This document shows, piece by piece, positions 54,416 through 63,719 of a DNA stretch of 64,000 nt. The stretch lies in assembly GCA_029972135.1 (NCBI GenBank), contig CP124755.1:2851001-2915000 (forward strand), given 5' to 3'. Under the pieces are notes generated by a model. That model saw only the letters and a program-made list of their open reading frames with translations. It was not told the origin of the DNA and did not search any database. Position 1 is the stretch's first letter. Every line of letters begins with the position of its first letter. This DNA is from Candidatus Thiocaldithrix dubininis (GTDB lineage Bacteria; Pseudomonadota; Gammaproteobacteria; Thiotrichales; Thiotrichaceae). Position numbers and translations under genes: made by a program.

Positions 54416-56152
54416 ATGTCTTCTAAAACCATAACATTAGCGGCGCTGCTCTGCTGCGGTTTATACGCATCGCAGCGTGTATTAGCCGAAATAGAATTTA
54501 AATCCGCTCCCGCCAATGCCAGTCAATCGGCTATTACGGATGCCAATTCTACAAAAACACCGGAAACCACTGAAACTAAACCTAATCCGGTCACACTTAG
54601 CACACCTGCTAATGCGAGCAATCTGGAATTGCCAACAACTATCCCTGTTACAGGCGATATAGACCCGCGCGCTAAAATTAAAAATGCGGTTGTTAAAGTC
54701 CATATTGTAAAACATAACTACGAGATTACCTCACCGTGGAATTCCGATAGCCAGAAAGGCTCTGGCTCTGGTTTAATCATTAAAGACAACTTAATTCTAA
54801 CCAATGCGCATGTGGCAGCCGATGCGACTTTTCTCGAAGTACAGCGCCACGGTGAAACCAAACGCCATGAAGCGGAAGTGGTTTATATCTCACATGCATC
54901 TGATTTAGCCCTATTACGTACCAAAGATCCAAACGTGTATAAAGATATAACCCCATTAGAATTGGGTGATTTACCGAAAACTCAAGCCCCCGTCGAAGTT
55001 TATGGTTTTCCAATCGGCGGCAATACCTTAAGCGTTACACGTGGCGTAGTCTCACGTATCGAAAAACAAAATTATGCGCATACAGGTGAAAATTTAATCG
55101 CTATTCAAGTAGATGCGGCAATCAACTACGGGAATAGTGGTGGCCCGGTAGTTTCAGATGGCAAAGTGGTTGGGGTTGCGATGCAGTCTGGTATCTTAAC
55201 CGAAAACATTGGTTATATGATTCCGACCCCGATTGTGAACCACGTGTTAAACGATATTAAAGATGGCAAAGTGGATGGTTATGGCTTCCACGGCTTCTTA
55301 ACTCAGTCGTTAGATAACCCTGCCATGCGCCGTAAATACGGTTTAAATGACGAACAAACCGGTATTTTAGTACATAAAGTGTACGCCAATTCACCGGCTA
55401 CCAACAAAATTCAAATTGGTGACATTGTTACTCAGATTGATGGGCATAAAATCGAAAATAATGGCACGGTTGAATTCCGCCCCGGCGAATTCATCGACCA
55501 TACGCATTATATTGATATGCATCAGATTGGTGATAATTTAAACATTACCGTAATTCGTAATGGCGAAACCAAAGACATTGCTCTGCATTTAGACAAGGCT
55601 GGACAAGAATATTTATTGGTTAAACCGAAGCAATACGACAAACAACCCACGTATCTTATTTTTGGTGGCTACATTTTCATGCCATTGAATCAAGATTTGG
55701 TGGATTCAATGGAAAACTTACCGGCTCGTATTGGCGCGTTAACTTACGAAGCACCGGATGAAAAACGTAGCGAAGCCGTATTACTCACTAAAGTGCTTCC
55801 GGCCGATATTAATAAAGATCATCATCAAGATACAAATTTAGTTGTAGAAAAAATCAATGGTGAACCCGTAAAGAATTTTAACGATTTCTATACTAAACTT
55901 CAGAATTCAACCGACGATTTTATTACCTTATCGACCTCAGACGATTACCAAATTATTATTGACCGTAAAGAAGCCATTTCGCGTCAACCCAAAATTTTGG
56001 CGCAATACGGCATTGCAAATGATCGTTCTAAAGATTTAGGTAGTAACCTTGTTGCAACACCCGCGCCGACTAATGGCGATGCAACCCCCGTTAGTCAAAC
56101 CCAAAAAACTGATACGCCTATGTCGGCTGTCAGTACACAACCGCAGAGGTAA
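54416..56152 (+). CDS. exported HtrA/Deg-type serine protease with Do-like PDZ domain
   Basis: 578 aa, S1C family. Signal peptide about 1-24 (ending VLA), then a Thr/Pro/Asn-rich linker to about 80. The trypsin-like domain has the triad His132 (LTNAHVAAD), Asp163 (HASDLALLR) and Ser241 (INYGNSGGPVV). One PDZ-like region (about 310-410: TGILVHKVYANSPATNKIQI) is followed by a second with KPTYLIFGGYIF-like sequence, resembling the Do-like PDZ domain of plant Deg9 proteases rather than DegP/DegQ. The tail (from about 545) is low-complexity. A TATAAT at 54349-54354 is the only promoter-like element upstream. The stop lies 11 bp before mutL. The substrate is unknown. Confidence 0.88.
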   Translation: MSSKTITLAALLCCGLYASQRVLAEIEFKSAPANASQSAITDANSTKTPETTETKPNPVTLSTPANASNLELPTTIPVTGDIDPRAKIKNAVVKVHIVKHNYEITSPWNSDSQKGSGSGLIIKDNLILTNAHVAADATFLEVQRHGETKRHEAEVVYISHASDLALLRTKDPNVYKDITPLELGDLPKTQAPVEVYGFPIGGNTLSVTRGVVSRIEKQNYAHTGENLIAIQVDAAINYGNSGGPVVSDGKVVGVAMQSGILTENIGYMIPTPIVNHVLNDIKDGKVDGYGFHGFLTQSLDNPAMRRKYGLNDEQTGILVHKVYANSPATNKIQIGDIVTQIDGHKIENNGTVEFRPGEFIDHTHYIDMHQIGDNLNITVIRNGETKDIALHLDKAGQEYLLVKPKQYDKQPTYLIFGGYIFMPLNQDLVDSMENLPARIGALTYEAPDEKRSEAVLLTKVLPADINKDHHQDTNLVVEKINGEPVKNFNDFYTKLQNSTDDFITLSTSDDYQIIIDRKEAISRQPKILAQYGIANDRSKDLGSNLVATPAPTNGDATPVSQTQKTDTPMSAVSTQPQR

Positions 56153-56163
56153 GTAACGTATTC

Positions 56164-58056
56164 ATGCCCATACGCCCCCTTCCTACTCATTTAATCAATC
56201 AAATTGCAGCGGGTGAAGTTGTCGAACGTCCCGCCTCAGTTGTGAAAGAATTACTGGAAAATGCACTAGATGCTGGCGCAACCAAAGTAACGATTGATAT
56301 AGAGCAAGGGGGCGTAAAGCGTATCCGGCTACGGGATAATGGCGACGGTATTCCACATGCGGAGTTAGCCTTAGCCTTGAGCCGCCACGCTACCAGTAAA
56401 ATCGCTAGTCTCGAAGATTTAGAGCAAGTGCGTAGCTTAGGTTTTCGTGGTGAAGCCCTACCCAGTATTGCTTCTATTTCACGGCTGATTTTAAGCTCAA
56501 GACACAAAGAAGCTACGCAAGGCTGGCAATTATACGGTGATGGGCAAGAAGTGTTTGGTGAACCAGAGCCTAGCGCTCACGCCATTGGGACAACTGTGGA
56601 TGTTGCGGATTTATTTTTCAATACACCTGCACGTCGTAAATTTCTGAAAACCGAAAAAACCGAATTCGGGCACATCGAAGAAGTGGTTCGTAAACTGGCA
56701 TTAAGTCGTTTTGATGTCAGCTTTCACTTAAATCACAATCAAAAACCGGTTTTAGTATTACCGCAGATTGATGAGCACCTTAGCGCCGAACGCCGTATTA
56801 GCGAACTCTGTGGGCAAGAATTTACTCAAAACAGCATTAGCCTCGACTATACAGCAGCAGGTTTAAAACTCTGGGGGTGGATTAGCTTACCTACGTTTTC
56901 CCGCTCACAACCCGACTTACAATATTTTTATGTAAACGGTCGCGTCATTCGCGATAAGTTTGTTACACATGCGCTAAAACAAGCTTATCAAGATGTGATG
57001 TATCACGGTCGCTATGCCGCCTTTATTTTATTTTTAGAGCTTGATCCGCAATTAGTCGATGTCAACGCGCATCCTACTAAGCAAGAAGTACGCTTTAGGG
57101 AAAGTCGCTTAGTGCATGATTTTCTGGTCAAGGCGGTTAGCCAAGCCTTAGCGGATATACGCCCCGTTACTGCTCACAACACTCTAACTGAACAAGTTGC
57201 TAGTGTTGCAACGGGTGTTACTCATACATCAACTAGCGATGAGTTTTTGAAGGATACTTTCCATACAACTTCGCAATCGGCAGCGCAGGCTACTACCGCA
57301 CGTATGGGGACATATTTTGCGCCACAGCAAGCCCGCTTACATATGCCGGTACGTGAGCAATTGGCGGTTTACCAACAGCTTTATAAGCCCATCAGTGAAC
57401 CGCTTGCTTCAACCGCTGAACAGTCGCCTATTGCCGACATCGCACCACAGCTCACGCAAATAGGTGATGATATACCCCCGTTGGGGCACGCCTTAGCGCA
57501 ATTACATGGCATTTATATTCTGGCGCAAAATGCAGAAGGCTTAATTTTAGTGGATATGCACGCTGCCCACGAGCGCATTACCTACGAGCATTTAAAACAC
57601 AGCCATAGTCAAGCCGTATTACGCTCGCAACCCTTATTATTACCAATTAGTATCAGCTTAAGTAAAAAAGAAGCGGATTTTGCCGAAACGCATTTAAGCG
57701 AGTTCCAACAACTGGGTTTTGAATTAGACCGAATTGGTTTAGATAAACTGACGATTCGCGCTGTACCCAGTTTATTAAAAGAAGCGGACGCCGAACGGTT
57801 AGTCAAAGACGTGTTAGCCGATTTCATCGCACAAGGCTCAAGCCAACGTATTCAACAAGCCACTCAAGCAATTTTGGCAACTATGGCTTGTCACGGTGCA
57901 GTACGTGCAAATCGCAAGCTGAGTATTCCTGAAATGAATGCGTTATTACGCGATATGGAGCGTACCGAACGTAGTGGGCAATGTAATCATGGACGACCCA
58001 CTTGGGTTGCGTTTAATCTTGAGCAATTAGACAAACTATTTTTGCGTGGACGCTAA
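56164..58056 (+). CDS. mutL: DNA mismatch repair protein MutL
   Basis: 630 aa GHKL ATPase that links MutS mismatch recognition to strand incision. N-terminal motifs: [31 protein letters not shown] and [13 protein letters not shown]. The C-terminal domain has [12 protein letters not shown] starting at residue 464, which fits the endonuclease metal-binding motif DxHA-X2-E-X4-E, together with [13 protein letters not shown] and [13 protein letters not shown]. coli MutL, which relies on MutH, lacks this motif. The stop overlaps the miaA start by one base (TAATG). Confidence 0.97.
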   Translation: MPIRPLPTHLINQIAAGEVVERPASVVKELLENALDAGATKVTIDIEQGGVKRIRLRDNGDGIPHAELALALSRHATSKIASLEDLEQVRSLGFRGEALPSIASISRLILSSRHKEATQGWQLYGDGQEVFGEPEPSAHAIGTTVDVADLFFNTPARRKFLKTEKTEFGHIEEVVRKLALSRFDVSFHLNHNQKPVLVLPQIDEHLSAERRISELCGQEFTQNSISLDYTAAGLKLWGWISLPTFSRSQPDLQYFYVNGRVIRDKFVTHALKQAYQDVMYHGRYAAFILFLELDPQLVDVNAHPTKQEVRFRESRLVHDFLVKAVSQALADIRPVTAHNTLTEQVASVATGVTHTSTSDEFLKDTFHTTSQSAAQATTARMGTYFAPQQARLHMPVREQLAVYQQLYKPISEPLASTAEQSPIADIAPQLTQIGDDIPPLGHALAQLHGIYILAQNAEGLILVDMHAAHERITYEHLKHSHSQAVLRSQPLLLPISISLSKKEADFAETHLSEFQQLGFELDRIGLDKLTIRAVPSLLKEADAERLVKDVLADFIAQGSSQRIQQATQAILATMACHGAVRANRKLSIPEMNALLRDMERTERSGQCNHGRPTWVAFNLEQLDKLFLRGR

Positions 58057-58982
58057 TGCCTAAAGCTATTTTTCTGATGGGTCCCACCGGCAGTGGCAAA
58101 ACGGATTTAGCCATTGAATTGTATAAACGCTTTCCCGTGGAAATTATCAGTGTCGATTCTGCCTTGGTCTATAAGGGTATGGATATTGGCACAGCCAAAC
58201 CCGACGCAAGCACATTGCAACAAGCGCCGCATCGGTTAATTGATTTTTTAGACCCTAGCCAAGCTTATTCTGCCGCTGACTTTCGGGCAGATGCCTTACA
58301 AGCAATGGCAGAGATTAGCGCTCGTGGCAAAATTCCCCTATTGGTCGGTGGGACAATGCTGTACTTTCGGGCTTTAGAATACGGCTTATCTGAACTGCCG
58401 AAAGCCGATCCCGCCATACGTGCCAAACTTGATGCTGAAGCCGCTGAACACGGTTGGCTAAGCTTACATCAGCGTTTACAACAACTTGACCCCGTTGCCG
58501 CACAGCGTATTCACCCCAATGATCCGCAACGCTTGCAACGGGCGCTAGAAGTCTATGAATTAACAGGTAAATCCTTAACCGAATTACAACAAGCCATGTG
58601 GCAAGAAACTTGCCCTTATGACTTATTAAAAATCGCCTTAATTCCCGACAATCGCGCGTGGTTACATCAACGTTTAGCACAACGTTTTGATGTCATGTTA
58701 AGCCTAGGTTTAATTGAAGAAGTAAAACGACTCTGGACACGCGGCGATTTAGATGTAAACTTACCCGCTATCCGTGCTGTAGGGTATAGACAAGTGTGGG
58801 ACTATTTAAATGGTAAATTAGACTACACTCAAATGCGGGATCGTGCTATTGTCAGCACGCGGCAGCTTGCTAAACGCCAAATGACTTGGTTACGTTCCGA
58901 AACTAATATTTCCGTGTATAATCCCGAGGAATATAGCCTTTCATCGCTTACTAGCAACGTTTTGACGTTTATTGGCGGATAG
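58056..58982 (+). CDS. miaA: tRNA dimethylallyltransferase MiaA
   Basis: Adds a dimethylallyl group to A37 of tRNAs reading UNN codons. 308 aa. P-loop GPTGSGKT at residues 9-16, [33 protein letters not shown] and the [12 protein letters not shown] region are all conserved. It is coupled to mutL and lies 154 bp upstream of hfq, the usual order. Confidence 0.97.
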   Translation: MPKAIFLMGPTGSGKTDLAIELYKRFPVEIISVDSALVYKGMDIGTAKPDASTLQQAPHRLIDFLDPSQAYSAADFRADALQAMAEISARGKIPLLVGGTMLYFRALEYGLSELPKADPAIRAKLDAEAAEHGWLSLHQRLQQLDPVAAQRIHPNDPQRLQRALEVYELTGKSLTELQQAMWQETCPYDLLKIALIPDNRAWLHQRLAQRFDVMLSLGLIEEVKRLWTRGDLDVNLPAIRAVGYRQVWDYLNGKLDYTQMRDRAIVSTRQLAKRQMTWLRSETNISVYNPEEYSLSSLTSNVLTFIGG

Positions 58983-59136
58983 ACGGATATGTCCGACAAG
59001 CTGGCATTGTGTGACAGTACTAAACTGATAAGCTTTTAGGCGTCGAAGGAAAAGCGACTGGCTCACCGGACCTTTATTGTTAAGGCGTTGAGACCATAAC
59101 AACCACAAACCCGAGAATTATTTTTAGGAGAAGCTC

Positions 59137-59364
59137 ATGTCGAAAGGGCACACTTTACAAGAACCCTTCCTTAATGCCTTGAGAAAGGAACGGATTCCTG
59201 TCTCTATCTATCTGGTCAATGGTATCAAACTACAAGGGCATGTGGAGTCATTTGATCAGTTTGTTGTTTTATTGGGCAACACTGTAAGTCAATTAGTGTA
59301 TAAACATGCTATTTCAACTATCGTGCCTGCTCGCCCGATTAAATTAGCATTAGCGCCAGAATAA
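59137..59364 (+). CDS. hfq: RNA chaperone Hfq (short form)
   Basis: 75 aa hexameric Sm-like protein that pairs small RNAs with mRNAs. Sm1 [20 protein letters not shown] and Sm2 [11 protein letters not shown] are present, with the proximal-site Tyr-Lys-His and the rim patch RKER. Differences from E. coli are Glu for Asp at position 9, Gly for Lys in LLGNTVSQ, and a tail of only about ten residues after the core. AGGAG is well placed before ATG. hflX follows 11 bp later. The 154-bp gap to miaA shows only short hairpins. Confidence 0.97.
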   Translation: MSKGHTLQEPFLNALRKERIPVSIYLVNGIKLQGHVESFDQFVVLLGNTVSQLVYKHAISTIVPARPIKLALAPE

Positions 59365-59375
59365 GAAGTTAGCAT

Positions 59376-60662
59376 TTGGAACTATTTGAGCGTCCCAGAG
59401 GCGGCGAACGAGCTGTCCTTGTTCAGGTCAGTTTCAACACGCATTCTACCCCGCAAGATGAACAAGAGTTTATAGAACTCGCCCGCTCGGCTGGTGCAGA
59501 TGTTGCCAGCCTTGTGGTTGGTGCGCGCCATTCGCCAGACCCGCGTTATTTTATTGGCAGCGGCAAAGCCGAGGAAATTCGTGATCTGATTCAAGCCGAA
59601 AACGCTAATCTAGCCATTTTCGATCATACTTTATCCCCTGCTCAAGAACGTAATTTAGAACGCTTACTGCAATGCCGTGTGTTAGACCGCACCGGTTTGA
59701 TTCTGGATATTTTTGCGCAGCGGGCGCGTAGCCATGAAGGTAAATTGCAAGTTGAACTGGCACAGTTAAAGCATTTATCCACCCGTTTAGTACGAGGTTG
59801 GACTCACTTAGAGCGGCAAAAAGGCGGAATCGGTTTACGCGGACCGGGTGAAACCCAGTTGGAAACTGACCGTCGTTTAATTGGTGAGCGTATTAAGCAA
59901 ATCAATAAACGTTTGGAAAAAGTGCAAAATCAGCGAGAGCAAGGGCGGCAATCGCGCAAAAAGTATAATATTCCAACCGTATCCCTAGTAGGTTACACCA
60001 ACGCGGGCAAATCGACTTTATTTAATGCTCTAACACAAGCCGATGTATACGCGGCAGATCAACTGTTTGCCACGCTTGATCCTACCTTACGGCGTGTTGT
60101 ATTGCCGAATCAACGCGAAATTATCTTAGCTGATACGGTAGGTTTTGTGCGTAATTTGCCACATGACTTAGTGGTTGCGTTTCGCTCTACCCTACAAGAA
60201 ACCATTGATGCCGATTTGTTATTGCATGTGACCGATAGCCACGATGAACAGCGTGAGTTGTACCGTGAACAGGTCAATAATGTCATTACGGAAATTGGTG
60301 CGGATCAAGTGCCACAAATTGAGGTCATGAATAAAATCGACCTTGGTGGACAATTACCGCATGTCGAAGCAGCCCAAGGCACTATTCCCCCACGCGTGTT
60401 TGTTTCGGCGCAATCAGGACAAGGCTTAGATCTGCTGTTAACTTATTTAGCCGAATACTTTGCCGAGCAAACGTTCACTGGCACATTGACACTAGCGCCA
60501 CACTACGCCCGCTTACGCGCACGGCTATATGCTGAACAAGCGATCTTAGAAGAAACGATTAGTGAAACGGGCAGCTTTAAACTGACAGTAAAAATCGAAC
60601 AGCAGCGCTTAGATCAGTTTTTACGAGAACAAAATATTGAATTAAGCGAGATCATGGAATAA
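59376..60662 (+). CDS. hflX: ribosome-associated GTPase HflX
   Basis: 428 aa GTPase that splits stalled or heat-damaged ribosomes. N-terminal nucleotide-binding domain contains GSGKAEEIRDLI and RTGLILDIFAQRARS, then GGIGLRGPGETQLETDRR, and the G domain GYTNAGKSTLFNAL, ADTVGFVRNLPH and EVMNKIDL. The start is a TTG at 59376 (LELFERPRGGERAVLVQV), matching the family N-terminus; no ATG precedes it. hflK and hflC, which follow in E. coli, are absent; a terminator comes next. Confidence 0.95.
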   Translation: MELFERPRGGERAVLVQVSFNTHSTPQDEQEFIELARSAGADVASLVVGARHSPDPRYFIGSGKAEEIRDLIQAENANLAIFDHTLSPAQERNLERLLQCRVLDRTGLILDIFAQRARSHEGKLQVELAQLKHLSTRLVRGWTHLERQKGGIGLRGPGETQLETDRRLIGERIKQINKRLEKVQNQREQGRQSRKKYNIPTVSLVGYTNAGKSTLFNALTQADVYAADQLFATLDPTLRRVVLPNQREIILADTVGFVRNLPHDLVVAFRSTLQETIDADLLLHVTDSHDEQRELYREQVNNVITEIGADQVPQIEVMNKIDLGGQLPHVEAAQGTIPPRVFVSAQSGQGLDLLLTYLAEYFAEQTFTGTLTLAPHYARLRARLYAEQAILEETISETGSFKLTVKIEQQRLDQFLREQNIELSEIME

Positions 60663-60688
60663 AAAAGGCGCTTTTCTAAGCGCCTTTT
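60663..60688. terminator. bidirectional terminator between hflX and rho
   Basis: AAAAGGCGCTT (60663-60673), loop TTCT, AAGCGCCTTTT (60678-60688): eleven perfect pairs, with T-runs on both strands. The hflX stop and rho stop are within 45 bp, so it serves both. Confidence 0.93.
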
Positions 60689-60706
60689 ATTTATTTATAA
60701 TGCAGC

Positions 60707-61966
60707 TTAGCCGCGACGCATTACATCAAAAAATTCGCTATTGGTTTTGGTTTTAGATAATTTATCAAACAACAATTCCATTGCTTCCAAATCATCCATC
60801 CCGTGTAAGAATTTACGTAATACCCACAAGGTTTGTAACTCTTCCTGTGTGGTCAACAATTCTTCACGACGTGTACCCGAACGGTTAATATTGATTGCCG
60901 GGAATACACGTTTTTCTGCAATACGACGATCCAAATGGATTTCCATATTGCCCGTACCTTTGAACTCTTCGTAGATAACCTCGTCCATTTTAGAACCGGT
61001 ATCAATCAAAGCCGTAGCAATAATGGTTAAACTGCCGCCTTCTTCAATATTACGCGCTGCCCCAAAGAAACGCTTAGGACGATGCAAGGCATTTGCATCC
61101 ACCCCGCCCGTTAAAACCTTACCAGAAGACGGTACAACAGTGTTATAAGCACGCGCCAAACGGGTAATGGAATCTAATAGAATGACCACATCACGTTTGT
61201 GTTCAACTAAACGCTTAGCTTTCTCAATGACCATTTCGGCGACTTGTACGTGACGCGCAGCCGGTTCATCAAAGGTTGAAGAAACCACTTCGCCTTGCAC
61301 CATCCGCGACATTTCGGTTACTTCCTCAGGACGTTCGTCAATCAGTAACACGATTAGATAACATTCGGGATAATTGGAGGTAATACTCTGTGCAATATTT
61401 TGCAGCATGATCGTTTTACCCGCCTTAGGTGGCGCAATAATCAAGCCCCGCTGCCCTTTACCAAATGGCGAAACAATATCAATCACCCGCGCGGTAATAT
61501 CTTCCCGACTGCCATTGCCACGTTCCATGCGCATGCGTTCATCGGCATGTAACGGGGTGAGATTTTCAAATAAGACTTTATTGCGTGCATTTTCAGGGGG
61601 TTCAAAGTTGATATTATCCACTTTTAACAGGGCAAAATAACGCTCATTATCTTTAGGAGGACGGATTTTCCCAGTAATGGTATCCCCCGTACGTAAGCCA
61701 AACCGACGTATTTGGCTTGGTGATACGTAGATATCATCAGCTCCGGCTAAATAGCTCGAGTCCTGTGAGCGTAAAAACCCAAAACCATCTTGCAAAATTT
61801 CCAAAACACCATCGCCATAAATGTCTTCACCATTTTGAGCATGAGCTTTGAGTAACGCAAAAATAATGTCTTGTTTACGAGTGCGCGAAATACTTTCAAT
61901 GCCCATAGCTTGAGCTAAATCGAATACTTCCGCAGCAGATTTCTTTTTTAATTCAGACAAATTCAT
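60707..61966 (-). CDS. rho: transcription termination factor Rho
   Basis: 419 aa hexameric RNA helicase that ends transcription at unstructured C-rich sites. The N-terminal RNA-binding domain has [20 protein letters not shown]. The ATPase domain has the Walker [15 protein letters not shown], Walker [18 protein letters not shown], the Q-loop [20 protein letters not shown] and the C-terminal [15 protein letters not shown]. No large insertions. trxA is upstream, as in E. coli. Confidence 0.99.
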   Translation of the reverse strand: MNLSELKKKSAAEVFDLAQAMGIESISRTRKQDIIFALLKAHAQNGEDIYGDGVLEILQDGFGFLRSQDSSYLAGADDIYVSPSQIRRFGLRTGDTITGKIRPPKDNERYFALLKVDNINFEPPENARNKVLFENLTPLHADERMRMERGNGSREDITARVIDIVSPFGKGQRGLIIAPPKAGKTIMLQNIAQSITSNYPECYLIVLLIDERPEEVTEMSRMVQGEVVSSTFDEPAARHVQVAEMVIEKAKRLVEHKRDVVILLDSITRLARAYNTVVPSSGKVLTGGVDANALHRPKRFFGAARNIEEGGSLTIIATALIDTGSKMDEVIYEEFKGTGNMEIHLDRRIAEKRVFPAININRSGTRREELLTTQEELQTLWVLRKFLHGMDDLEAMELLFDKLSKTKTNSEFFDVMRRG

Positions 61967-62283
61967 AAATAACTGGCGTTAATGTAAAGATAAACTACAT
62001 ATCAATGTATACAGATTAGGATTGTCCTACCTGCTAGGTATTTGTGGACTAGGTATGGGCTTATTTCCCAAAGAAGCTACACTCGATGCGTCAATACAAC
62101 ACACTTGTTGACAGCAAACTTAATGCGGAGTCCAAAACTTAAGAAATGCAGGATAGGAGTCGCAGGAATGAATCTAGATCATGATTCAATGAGGGCTACG
62201 TTACCATGCCGAGTAGAATACGTCCAGTAAAATAGTCAAATATTCCAGTAACGGGGTATAAACCCCGTACTCTGAAGTTCAGC
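61967..62283 (-). other. rho leader region between trxA and rho
   Basis: 317 bp with no convincing gene. On the minus strand it runs from trxA to rho. It contains a perfect hairpin ACGGGGT-ATAA-ACCCCGT (62251-62268) without a T-run, and C- and T-rich stretches (for example around 62130-62170) that could serve as a Rho-loading site. In E. coli the same gap holds the autoregulated rho leader with a tiny rhoL frame; the ATGs here on the minus strand are followed at once by stops, so I see no such peptide. A plus-strand frame at 62042-62230 looks accidental. Confidence 0.6.
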
Positions 62284-62616
62284 CTAGCTAATATTATTAG
62301 AGGTTAAAAAAGCAGTAATCTGAGTTTTGGAAAGTGCGCCCACTTTAGTAGCCGCTACTTCGCCATTTTTGAATAACATGAGTGTGGGAATTCCGCGAAT
62401 ACCATACTTAGGCGGTGTTGCAGAATTTTGATCAATATTTAATTTAGCAACTTTCAATTTGCCTGCGTAATCAACAGCAACTTCATCTAATAACGGTGCA
62501 ATCATCTTACAAGGGCCACACCATTCAGCCCAGTAGTCAACCAAAACTGGAATGTCAGATTTCAGCACATCTTGCTCAAAACTTGCGTCGGTTAATTCAA
62601 TAATATGTTCACTCAC
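62284..62616 (-). CDS. trxA: thioredoxin 1
   Basis: 110 aa disulfide reductase of the cytoplasm. The active site is WCGPCK with Cys33 and Cys36; cis-Pro is in [16 protein letters not shown]. It starts [24 protein letters not shown]-16-TATAGA promoter lies upstream. The ribosome-binding site AGGGAGACC precedes ATG. Confidence 0.98.
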   Translation of the reverse strand: MSEHIIELTDASFEQDVLKSDIPVLVDYWAEWCGPCKMIAPLLDEVAVDYAGKLKVAKLNIDQNSATPPKYGIRGIPTLMLFKNGEVAATKVGALSKTQITAFLTSNNIS

Positions 62617-62644
62617 AAACAGGTCTCCCTATTGATAATATGCG

Positions 62645-62672
62645 TCTATAACAGTACGTAATTGATCTTCAA
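62645..62672 (-). promoter_or_regulatory. probable trxA promoter
   Basis: Minus strand TTGAAG (62667-62672), 16-base spacer, TATAGA (62645-62650) with an upstream TGT (extended -10). It is about 30 bp before trxA. The remaining part of this divergent gap towards the DUF3108 gene is AT-rich; no clear promoter for that gene was found. Confidence 0.55.
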
Positions 62673-62826
62673 TTGCTATCTAGCCTAATGCTGACTAGAT
62701 TTTCTAATATTTTAGATCATCTTTGTAGTGCTGCGGTCTAATTCATATTATATCAATTAATCAGAACCCAATTAGGCTTTAATAGTCTAAGCCTACAAGC
62801 TAGTACCCTATTTTAGGAATTTTGCT

Positions 62827-63513
62827 ATGAAATACAAATTATTAAGCGCTACTTTATTATTGAGTAGCATGGCAGCATACGCGGCGCCACCGGCATTTAA
62901 TGCCAGCTATACTGTTAGTAAAAGCGGTGTAACCCTAGGCAATATGAATGCCGCTCTAAGCTATAATGGCAATAGTTACAGTTACCAGAAACTCAGCAAA
63001 GCCAATGGTTTAGCCGCAATGTTAAGTGGTGATACCTTAACCGAACGTAGTTCAGGTATAAAACAAGGTGAAACCCTTACTAGCCAGCATTACTTTCAAC
63101 AACATAAAAATAAGCGCAAAAATCGCACAGAAAACTTTAGCATTAATGCAGGGCGCGTCAGTGGCAACTTTGACGGACGTGCTTATCAATTTAGCGTACC
63201 CGCCAATACGCTAGACCCTGCACTAATGGAATTGCGCCTGATGAACGACTTAGCCGCAGGTAAACCCCTAAGCTATAAAGTGGTTGATAAAGGCGAACTA
63301 CGCTCTTATCAATTTCGCAAACTAGGCAAGGAAGCCGTCAACACGGCGTTGGGCAACTACACTTGTGAAAAAGTGCAAGTATCACGTAACAATGGTGAAC
63401 GCCAAACCACGCTGTGGCTTGCGCCCGAGCTAAATTATACGATTGTTAAAGTTGTGCATAATGAGGAAGGTTCGTTGATTCAAATGCAGCTTAATAGCTA
63501 TAAACCACGTTAA
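62827..63513 (+). CDS. exported DUF3108-family protein
   Basis: 228 aa. Signal peptide MKYKLLSATLLLSSMAAYAA, then a beta-rich soluble domain with the DUF3108 pattern: FNASYTVSKSGVTLGNMNAA, LPDPALMELRLMNDL-like sequence (NTLDPALMELRLMNDLAAGK) and VDKGELRSYQFRKLGKEAV, ending YTIVKVVHNEEGSLIQMQL. DUF3108 proteins are predicted periplasmic; their function is not known to me. A ribosome-binding site TAGGAA lies before ATG. It reads divergently from trxA. Confidence 0.85.
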   Translation: MKYKLLSATLLLSSMAAYAAPPAFNASYTVSKSGVTLGNMNAALSYNGNSYSYQKLSKANGLAAMLSGDTLTERSSGIKQGETLTSQHYFQQHKNKRKNRTENFSINAGRVSGNFDGRAYQFSVPANTLDPALMELRLMNDLAAGKPLSYKVVDKGELRSYQFRKLGKEAVNTALGNYTCEKVQVSRNNGERQTTLWLAPELNYTIVKVVHNEEGSLIQMQLNSYKPR

Positions 63514-63719
63514 TTCCAAACGGCGTAGAGAAAGCACGCTCTATCGGCTAATCATTGTACTTATTTCTGAACTAGCGTTTTATTGGAAAAATGTCAGAAC
63601 AATCAGGAACAGCACAATGTTAGGTCATAACTATACCTATAACCGTACCGCATTTAGCTCTGTACTCCAGAACAACCAACCGTTTTCTATCATGTGGTTA
63701 CAACAGGGATGTTATTAAC

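Noticed and set aside
62042..62230. 62-aa plus-strand frame in the trxA-rho gap
   Set aside because: No ribosome-binding site, no recognisable composition or domain, and it is opposite to the likely rho leader.
62251..62268. ACGGGGT/ACCCCGT hairpin as a trxA terminator
   Set aside because: The stem is perfect but no T-run follows on the minus strand, so it is reported only as a leader structure.
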